This document shows, piece after piece, positions 1-5,392 of a DNA stretch of 5,392 nt. The stretch is taken from positions 1 through 5,392 of the forward strand of contig JAAETV010000807.1 in NCBI GenBank assembly GCA_024227975.1. Reading direction: 5' to 3'. Source of the DNA: Actinomycetes bacterium. GTDB lineage: Bacteria; Actinomycetota; Acidimicrobiia; Acidimicrobiales; SZUA-35. Position 1 is the first letter of the stretch. Each line of letters begins with the position of its first letter. The notes under the pieces are model-generated. The model was given only the letters and a program-made list of their open reading frames with translations. It did not search any database and had not been told where the DNA came from. A program made the position numbers and the translations under genes.

Positions 1-971
1 CCATCATCACCACCAGCGCCACCCCTGGGTTGGCCGCTACCGAGGCAGAAGGTGTCGAGGAGCTGATAGAGCTGCTGGCGACAACGGTCGAGCAGCGTCA
101 GACCATGGTGGCCCGGCTCGAAGCTGACCTCGCCTCGGCCGCAACAGCCCTACTCGGCGACCTCGGGCCTCCTGGTGGGCCCGACAAGGTCCCCAAGAAG
201 ATGGCCAAGAACCTGGTCGACGAGCTGGTCGAAGCGTCAGGGGTGGCCAGGGTAGGGGAAGCGGTCGAGGCTGGCCACCGTCGCGACGCAGCACTGGCCA
301 CCGGGTGGCCCTTCACCCGCTGGCTCCGATCCCTGCGCCCCCATCCCCTGCGGCGCCTCCACCTCGGCCCTTGGAGCCGTGGTCGTTCGTCACGGCCCGA
401 ACCATCAGGGGTGGAAAAGTCGCGAACGGCCGGTGCCATCCGCACCGCCCTCACCGAGCTGACCGGTGAGCTGCCCCAGCCCTGGCCTGACCTCGTCCGT
501 CAGGCCGCCACCCCGGACATGGACGAGCTCAACGATCGCCTCGATCAAGCCATCGCCCGCTCGGTCAGGGCCGACGACCGGACCCCGCTCTGGTGGCAGA
601 TCGTCAATGTAGCCCAGGGGACACTGGCGGCTGCCACCATTACCGGTCTGGTGTGGCTGGCCCTGTTGGCCCTGGCCGCCTACTTCCAGTTGCCAGATAT
701 CCCGACTCCTTCGTATCGGCGGATCCCGATCCCCACCGGATTGGTCTTGGCCGGAGTCGCACTCGGCCTCCTAGCCGCCGTCCTTGCTCGATGGCTGGCC
801 TCGATCGGAGCCAGACGTCGAAGGCGGGCCATGAACCGGGCCGCGGCCACCGCCATCGGCGACACCGTCGACGAGCTGGTGGTCAACCTCATGCAGGTCG
901 AGCTGGAACGCCGGAACCGACTCCGATCCCTCTTGGTGGGTGCGGGCGGGCGCGACATCAGCGGCCACTAG
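1..971 (+). CDS. Membrane-anchored GTPase (Era/YfjP-like or dynamin-like), C-terminal part
   Basis: The frame is open to the left edge, so this is the 3' part of a longer gene (322 codons visible, TAG stop at 969-971). The first residues, at 3-29, read IITTSATPG, which resembles the G5 loop (TSA) closing a Ras-like GTPase domain. Motifs G1-G4 would lie upstream, outside the window. A predicted helical, charged segment follows, then a GWPFTRWLR segment (303-329) that I recall from actinobacterial membrane GTPases annotated as YfjP/Era-like. Two hydrophobic stretches, about 606-686 and 732-803, look like a transmembrane hairpin. The second is followed by the basic run RRRRR and an amphipathic C-terminal helix. 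A cytoplasmic GTPase anchored to the inner membrane is the natural reading; its cellular role is unknown. The TTG at position 30 is not taken as the start, because coding clearly continues upstream. Family assignment rests on remembered motifs, so it is moderately sure; the reading frame is sure. Confidence 0.75.
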   Translation, partial: IITTSATPGLAATEAEGVEELIELLATTVEQRQTMVARLEADLASAATALLGDLGPPGGPDKVPKKMAKNLVDELVEASGVARVGEAVEAGHRRDAALATGWPFTRWLRSLRPHPLRRLHLGPWSRGRSSRPEPSGVEKSRTAGAIRTALTELTGELPQPWPDLVRQAATPDMDELNDRLDQAIARSVRADDRTPLWWQIVNVAQGTLAAATITGLVWLALLALAAYFQLPDIPTPSYRRIPIPTGLVLAGVALGLLAAVLARWLASIGARRRRRAMNRAAATAIGDTVDELVVNLMQVELERRNRLRSLLVGAGGRDISGH

Positions 972-974
972 CGT
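969..974 (+). promoter_or_regulatory. Candidate -10 element (TAGCGT) for a leaderless SCP2-protein transcript
   Basis: TAGCGT fits the TANNNT form of an actinobacterial -10 box and lies exactly 7 nt before the ATG at 982. That distance would put the transcription start at or next to the start codon. The first three bases are also the TAG stop of the GTPase gene. No good -35 hexamer is seen at the usual spacing. Upstream of the ATG there is only a G-run (975-979), too close to be a good ribosome binding site. The same heptamer, CTAGCGT, occurs with the same spacing before the next gene. Confidence 0.4.
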
Positions 975-981
975 GGGGGTG

Positions 982-1368
982 ATGAGCTCGGTCCTGTTCC
1001 TCAGCGATGAGTGGGTGATCGCAGTCGATGAAGCCTTGGCCACCCTGGCTCGGACCGAGATCGAGCAGCCGATCACCATCGAGTACCAGATCAGCGGTGG
1101 CCCCCAAGGCGACCAGGCTCACCAGGTCACCCTCAGGCCCGACGGGATCCGAGCCCACCGACCGGCTGGGAAACCGACCGTCACCCTGAGCCTGGATTGG
1201 GGGCTGGCGTTGGCTATCAATCGGGGGACCGCCAGTGCCCAAAGTGCCTTCCTCGACGGGCGAATCCGTCTGGCCGGTGACCCAGGTGCCCTGCTATCGC
1301 AACAGCATCAACTGAGCGAGATCGACGACTTGGTCGCCTCAGTTCGGGTTCGCACCACGGATGAATGA
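982..1368 (+). CDS. SCP2-type sterol/lipid-binding domain protein
   Basis: A 128-residue protein consisting of little more than one SCP2 (sterol carrier protein 2, PF02036-like) domain. An N-terminal helix (about residues 9-24) is followed by beta strands (ITIEYQISGG near 31-40, HQVTLRPDGIRA near 48-59, PTVTLSLDW near 65-73). The C-terminal half has the pattern typical of the family: a helix (LALAINRGTASAQSAFLDG, 75-93), then the RIRLAGDPGALL strand and turn. Such domains form a hydrophobic cavity that binds lipids or acyl chains; the ligand cannot be told from sequence. There is no signal peptide or membrane segment, so it is probably cytosolic. I chose the ATG at 982; GTG at 973 and 979 are in-frame alternatives that add 3 or 1 residues. 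A start at 940 would overlap the GTPase by 32 nt and is unlikely. The gene begins 10 nt after the GTPase stop. Its association with a DNA glycosylase does not suggest a specific role. Confidence 0.85.
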   Translation: MSSVLFLSDEWVIAVDEALATLARTEIEQPITIEYQISGGPQGDQAHQVTLRPDGIRAHRPAGKPTVTLSLDWGLALAINRGTASAQSAFLDGRIRLAGDPGALLSQQHQLSEIDDLVASVRVRTTDE

Positions 1369-1370
1369 GC

Positions 1371-1376
1371 TAGCGT
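1371..1376 (+). promoter_or_regulatory. Candidate -10 element (TAGCGT) for a leaderless glycosylase transcript
   Basis: TAGCGT ends 7 nt before the ATG at 1384, the same sequence and distance as the site at 969-974. The short gap after the SCP2 stop (1369-1383) contains no purine-rich Shine-Dalgarno sequence; only CTGAGCC precedes the ATG. TTCGCA at 1349-1354 is a weak possible -35 (4 of 6 matches to TTGACA, 16-nt spacer). The placement suits a -10 box driving a transcript that starts at the initiation codon. Confidence 0.4.
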
Positions 1377-1383
1377 CTGAGCC

Positions 1384-2241
1384 ATGCCGGAGATGCCGGA
1401 GGTACAAGCCCACGCCGAGCGCATGACGTCGGCCCTGGGCGGGGCGACGCTCGAGCGGTTCGAACTGTTGAACTTCGCCTCCCTCAAGACGTATGACCCT
1501 CCTATCGACGCCGCCATCGGAGCGACCTTGGTCGGGGTGGAGCGGCGAGCCAAGTACCTGCTCCTCCGGTTCGACAACGAGGTGACCCATATCGTCCACC
1601 TCATGCAGGGTGGTCGGCTCCGGCTCGATCCCAAGCGCTCCAAGAAACCAAGGCTCGGCCTGGCCCGCTGGATCTTCAGTGGATCGCCGTCGGGGGATGA
1701 CGAAGAAGCGTGGCTACTGACCGAGGCCGGGACCGAACGCAAGGCCGGCGTTTGGGCCGTTTCCGGTGACCCCGTCGGCCAGGACCCTCTCGAAGGGTTG
1801 GGCCCAGAGGCTGACGAGCTCAACGTCGAGGAGCTCAGCGCTCTGCTGGGAGCCAACTCAAAGCGCCTCCATGGTTTGCTTCGCGACCAGCGCAGCGTGG
1901 CCGGCCTGGGCCGGATGTTGGCCAACGAGATCTGCTATGAGGCCGAGCTGTCACCATTTGCCAATGCATCCAAGCTCGACCATTCAGAGGTCGCCCGCCT
2001 CCACCACGCCCTGGGCGAGGTCGTGGCGCGGGCCACCGAACATGAGCGGGCCCTGGACGACATCGGCAAGAGCGTCGATCGGCCATCCAAGGTCCACAAT
2101 CGCAGCGGCGAGCCGTGTGTCGACTGTGACGACACGATCCGAACGGTCGAGTATCGGCGCTACACCGTCTACTACTGCCCGACCCGTCAAACCGGGGGCA
2201 AGCTCTTGGCCGACAACACGACGAGCAAGTTCCTCAAATAG
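1384..2241 (+). CDS. Fpg/Nei-family DNA glycosylase with an incomplete zinc finger
   Basis: A 285-residue base-excision-repair glycosylase, close to the usual Fpg/Nei length. After Met removal the N-terminus is P-E-M-P-E-V, giving the catalytic N-terminal proline and the following glutamate of the family (MPELPEV in classical Fpg). Lys57 in RRAKYLLLRF matches the conserved beta-hairpin lysine, and VHLMQGGRL (71-79) matches the HLxMxGR region. The helix-two-turn-helix lies at about 164-195 (LLRDQRSVAGLGRMLANEIC); Arg177 stands where classical Fpg has Asn in GIGN, a change I recall from actinobacterial members. The C-terminal zinc-finger hairpin has Cys245, Cys248 and Cys265, but the expected fourth cysteine is Arg268 (CGT at 2185-2187, in YYCPTRQT). 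Expected activity is removal of oxidised bases followed by AP-lyase strand cleavage; the exact substrate (8-oxoguanine or oxidised pyrimidines) cannot be told, so no symbol is given. ATG is preferred because it yields the obligatory MPE terminus. The gene converges with malate dehydrogenase. Confidence 0.92.
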   Translation: MPEMPEVQAHAERMTSALGGATLERFELLNFASLKTYDPPIDAAIGATLVGVERRAKYLLLRFDNEVTHIVHLMQGGRLRLDPKRSKKPRLGLARWIFSGSPSGDDEEAWLLTEAGTERKAGVWAVSGDPVGQDPLEGLGPEADELNVEELSALLGANSKRLHGLLRDQRSVAGLGRMLANEICYEAELSPFANASKLDHSEVARLHHALGEVVARATEHERALDDIGKSVDRPSKVHNRSGEPCVDCDDTIRTVEYRRYTVYYCPTRQTGGKLLADNTTSKFLK

Positions 2242-2242
2242 G

Positions 2243-3287
<1,045 letters not shown>

Positions 3288-3322
3288 ACGGGGCCGAGCG
3301 TACCGCCCTCGAGGTTTGCGGC

Positions 3323-5176
3323 CTACGACGGGTCCGCCGCCATCCTTTGGGTGTTCCCGACCCAGGCCTGGTGGAGGCGGCTGTATGTCCCGCCTCGAGC
3401 GATCAGCTGTGCATGATCGCCTTGCTCAACCAGATGACCATGGTCGAACACGAGGATCAGGTCGGCCCCCTCGGCTGTGGCCAGACGATGGGCGATGCTG
3501 ACCATGGTGCGGCCGCGAGCCAGAACCCGGAGGGCAGAGTTGATGGCTTGATCGGTCTCAGGGTCGACGGCCGACGTTGCCTCGTCGAGGATCAGCAAAC
3601 CTGGGTCGGCCAGTGCAGCCCGGGCCAGGGCAACCAGTTGGCGTTCACCAATGGACAAGTTCTCGCCCCGCTCTCCCACCTGGTAGTCGAGGCCGCCTGG
3701 GGTCCTGGCTACCCACCAGGCGAGGTGAAGGGCATCGAAAGCGGCGGCGACCTGGGCGTCGCTTGCCCCCCGAGAGCCGTAGCGGACGTTCTCCCCGATC
3801 GAGGTATCGAACAGGAACCCATCCTGGGGGACCATGCGAACCGAGGCCAGCCTGGATTGGGGTGAGACCTCGGGCAGGGCAACCCCGCCGAGGCAGATGA
3901 CACCCTGGGCAGGATCAGCCAGACGGCACAGGAGCTTGGCAAAGGTGGTCTTGCCCGAGCCGGTTTCACCGACAACGGCGACGTTGGCCCCGGCCGGGAT
4001 CGCCACCGATACGTCATCGAGCACGGGGGGACCTCCCCGGTAGGCGAAGTGGATTCCAGTGACCTCGATAGGGAGAGCGCCCGAGGGAAGCTCCAACCCA
4101 TCGACGGGTTCGACGACGTCGATCTGGCGATCGAGAAGGTCCAGGATCTTGCGCCAGCCTGCAACCGCGGTCTGTGTCTGGTCGAGAGTCTCACCCAGCT
4201 CACCCAGAGGGCCCTGGAGAAGGGTGGTCAGGAACAAGATGGCAACCAACTCGCCCCCGTCAAGACCCAGCCTCGTTCGTTGGGTGAGCCCGACGACGAG
4301 CACGGAAACGAAGGCGATCATCCCGAGGACATCACCGGTGACGAAGACTAGGGCCATGTACCGGTTGGCCCTCATGTGAGCCACCGCCCTCTGCCAGATC
4401 GTTACCTTGATGCGGTCACGTGTGCGCGGCTCGAGACCGTAGGCCCGGATGACGGCGGCTCCCATCACCGCTTCGGAGAAGCGGGAAAGCATCTCCCCAA
4501 TCCTGGTCCGGAACTCGTCGTAGGCTGCCAGCTGGCGGCCCTGAAGCCAGCGGAACCAGGGGAAGACCGGGGCATACGAGGCGGCCACAATGAGGGCAAT
4601 CGGCCACGAGTATGCAGCGAGCACGAGCAGGGTGCCGAGGACCATGACGGGATGGATCGTCCAGGCGTAGAGGCCCCACTGGGCGAAGCGGGACAGGGCC
4701 TCGGCGTCGCTGGTGACCCTGGCTACCAACACCCCTCGCCTGGTCTCGTTGTGGTCGGCGATGGAGAGGCGGTGGATCTGGTCGAACGCATCGGTTCTCA
4801 ACTTGGCCAACGCACGTTCGGCTCGGACCACAAGACGACGTTGGGTGATCCAGCTGATGATGGCGGCAGCAACGATGATGACGGCGGCCACCGCCGCGCT
4901 CAGATTGATGTAGCCGAGGTCGAGATCACCATTGGGCAGGGTCTCACGGTCGATGGCCCGCTGGATCAGCACCGGCACCGTCAGCTTCGAAGCGGCGATC
5001 GACAGCCCCATGGCCACGGTCACGACCAGGCCCCGCTTCAGCTCTGGGCTACCGGCCAGCCCCCGCCCCAGGACGCTCAACGCTCCCGCCGGCGTGCCAT
5101 CCTCCTTGTCATCGATTACCTGATCGATCGCGTCCTGGATCACTGGGCCGGGGGTAGGGGCGGCAGTGGTGGTCAT
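3323..5176 (-). CDS. ABC exporter subunit (fused membrane and ATPase domains), catalytic half of a heterodimer
   Basis: A 617-residue half-transporter of the multidrug/lipid exporter (type IV fold) class. The membrane domain covers about residues 48-325, with about six hydrophobic spans (roughly 50-72, 90-110, 171-189, 191-209, 274-297, 307-323). The ATPase domain spans about 369-605: A-loop Tyr379, Walker A GETGSGKT (403-410), Q-loop Gln451, signature LSIGE (507-511), Walker B LLILDE (527-532) with catalytic Glu532, D-loop SAVD (535-538), and H-loop His563. The signature departs from LSGGQ while all hydrolysis residues are intact. This is the pattern of the subunit that supplies the active Walker motifs in heterodimeric exporters, its divergent signature serving the degenerate site. 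The ATG at 5176 overlaps the TGA of the upstream ABC gene (ATGA), implying translational coupling and a shared complex. The 46-residue N-terminal extension before the first span is cytoplasmic and acidic. Substrate cannot be told from sequence. Confidence 0.95.
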   Translation of the reverse strand: MTTTAAPTPGPVIQDAIDQVIDDKEDGTPAGALSVLGRGLAGSPELKRGLVVTVAMGLSIAASKLTVPVLIQRAIDRETLPNGDLDLGYINLSAAVAAVIIVAAAIISWITQRRLVVRAERALAKLRTDAFDQIHRLSIADHNETRRGVLVARVTSDAEALSRFAQWGLYAWTIHPVMVLGTLLVLAAYSWPIALIVAASYAPVFPWFRWLQGRQLAAYDEFRTRIGEMLSRFSEAVMGAAVIRAYGLEPRTRDRIKVTIWQRAVAHMRANRYMALVFVTGDVLGMIAFVSVLVVGLTQRTRLGLDGGELVAILFLTTLLQGPLGELGETLDQTQTAVAGWRKILDLLDRQIDVVEPVDGLELPSGALPIEVTGIHFAYRGGPPVLDDVSVAIPAGANVAVVGETGSGKTTFAKLLCRLADPAQGVICLGGVALPEVSPQSRLASVRMVPQDGFLFDTSIGENVRYGSRGASDAQVAAAFDALHLAWWVARTPGGLDYQVGERGENLSIGERQLVALARAALADPGLLILDEATSAVDPETDQAINSALRVLARGRTMVSIAHRLATAEGADLILVFDHGHLVEQGDHAQLIARGGTYSRLHQAWVGNTQRMAADPS

Positions 5177-5392
5177 TGGACGACCTGTTCGTAGGCGCTG
5201 ACCAGAGCCCTGTAGCCCTCGTTGGTGAGAAGTTGGTGATGGGTTCCGGCTGCCTCGATCCGACCCCCGTCGAGATAGAGGACCCGGTCGGCCAGCTCGA
5301 TGGTCGAAACCCGCTGGGCCACTATGAGGGTGGTCGTCTCCAACTCGGTCCGCAGGCCATCCAGGATCTGACGTTCGATGACGGCGTCGACG
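5173..5392 (-). CDS. ABC exporter subunit, C-terminal end (degenerate partner)
   Basis: The frame is open to the right edge, so only the last 72 codons are visible (TGA at 5175-5173). They encode the end of an ABC ATPase domain: VDAVIE just after the D-loop, then the switch strand LIVAQRVSTIELADRV, then LYLDGGRIEAAGTHHQLL, the usual closing beta-hairpin, and a short C-terminal helix. At the H-loop the histidine of IAHR is glutamine (CAG at 5316-5314). That substitution is known from the degenerate-site subunit of heterodimeric exporters such as TM287/288. The gene overlaps the following ABC subunit by ATGA, so the two are almost certainly co-translated and pair in the membrane. The Walker A, signature and Walker B motifs lie beyond the window; a canonical LSGGQ and an Asp after the Walker B Asp would be expected there. 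No start codon is visible. Confidence 0.9.
   Translation of the reverse strand, partial: VDAVIERQILDGLRTELETTTLIVAQRVSTIELADRVLYLDGGRIEAAGTHHQLLTNEGYRALVSAYEQVVQ

Noticed and set aside
30..32. TTG as a start codon for the GTPase gene
   Set aside because: The frame stays open to the left edge and the nine codons before it match the G5 region of a GTPase domain, so the true start is outside the window.
940..981. Upstream start at 940 for the SCP2 protein
   Set aside because: It would overlap the GTPase gene by 32 nt and add a 14-residue leader lacking family resemblance; the ATG at 982 begins right before the SCP2 domain and fits the CTAGCGT spacing.
1308..1925. Minus-strand open frame (205 codons) opposite the glycosylase gene
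   Set aside because: Serine-, arginine- and proline-rich shadow of the Fpg/Nei frame, with no recognisable motif.
4376..5194. Long plus-strand open frame (272 codons) opposite the ABC exporter gene
   Set aside because: It lies wholly antisense to a well-supported ABC transporter frame. Its composition (rich in Gly, Asp, His, Gln, Arg) is what the reverse strand of GC-rich codons yields. No domain is recognisable and no upstream signal was seen.

Overview
This is an ordinary chromosomal stretch of a high-GC bacterium, most likely an actinobacterium (Actinomycetota, possibly Acidimicrobiia-like). The lineage is inferred from the strong GC bias at third codon positions and from the protein types: a membrane GTPase with a GWPFTRW segment, an Fpg/Nei glycosylase beginning MPEMPEV, and an actinobacterial-style heterodimeric ABC exporter. 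I see no rRNA, tRNA, CRISPR array, insertion sequence or phage gene, and no convincing new multi-gene system.

Layout. Positions 1-2241 carry three plus-strand genes. The first is the C-terminal part of a membrane-anchored GTPase, cut by the left edge. It is followed by a small stand-alone SCP2-type lipid-binding protein and then an Fpg/Nei-family DNA glycosylase. The last two are each preceded by the same heptamer, CTAGCGT, placed exactly 7 nt before the ATG. Neither has a convincing Shine-Dalgarno sequence, so leaderless promoters are plausible. Positions 2248-5392 carry three minus-strand genes. Read in the direction of transcription from the right edge, they are the C-terminal end of an ABC exporter subunit (cut by the edge), a complete second ABC exporter subunit joined to it by an ATGA overlap, and malate dehydrogenase. 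The two gene sets converge with only 6 nt between stop codons, and a 7-bp perfect hairpin sits at the junction.

How the genes relate. The two ABC subunits almost certainly form one heterodimeric exporter. The complete subunit has an intact Walker A, a catalytic glutamate and an H-loop histidine, but a divergent signature (LSIGE). The partner has glutamine in place of the H-loop histidine. That is the usual split of an asymmetric exporter with one active and one degenerate ATP site. Malate dehydrogenase is a stand-alone central-metabolism gene with its own ribosome binding site. The GTPase, SCP2 protein and glycosylase have no evident shared pathway.

The points most worth a second look are the glycosylase zinc finger, where the fourth cysteine is an arginine one base change away from cysteine, and the repeated CTAGCGT start-site element.
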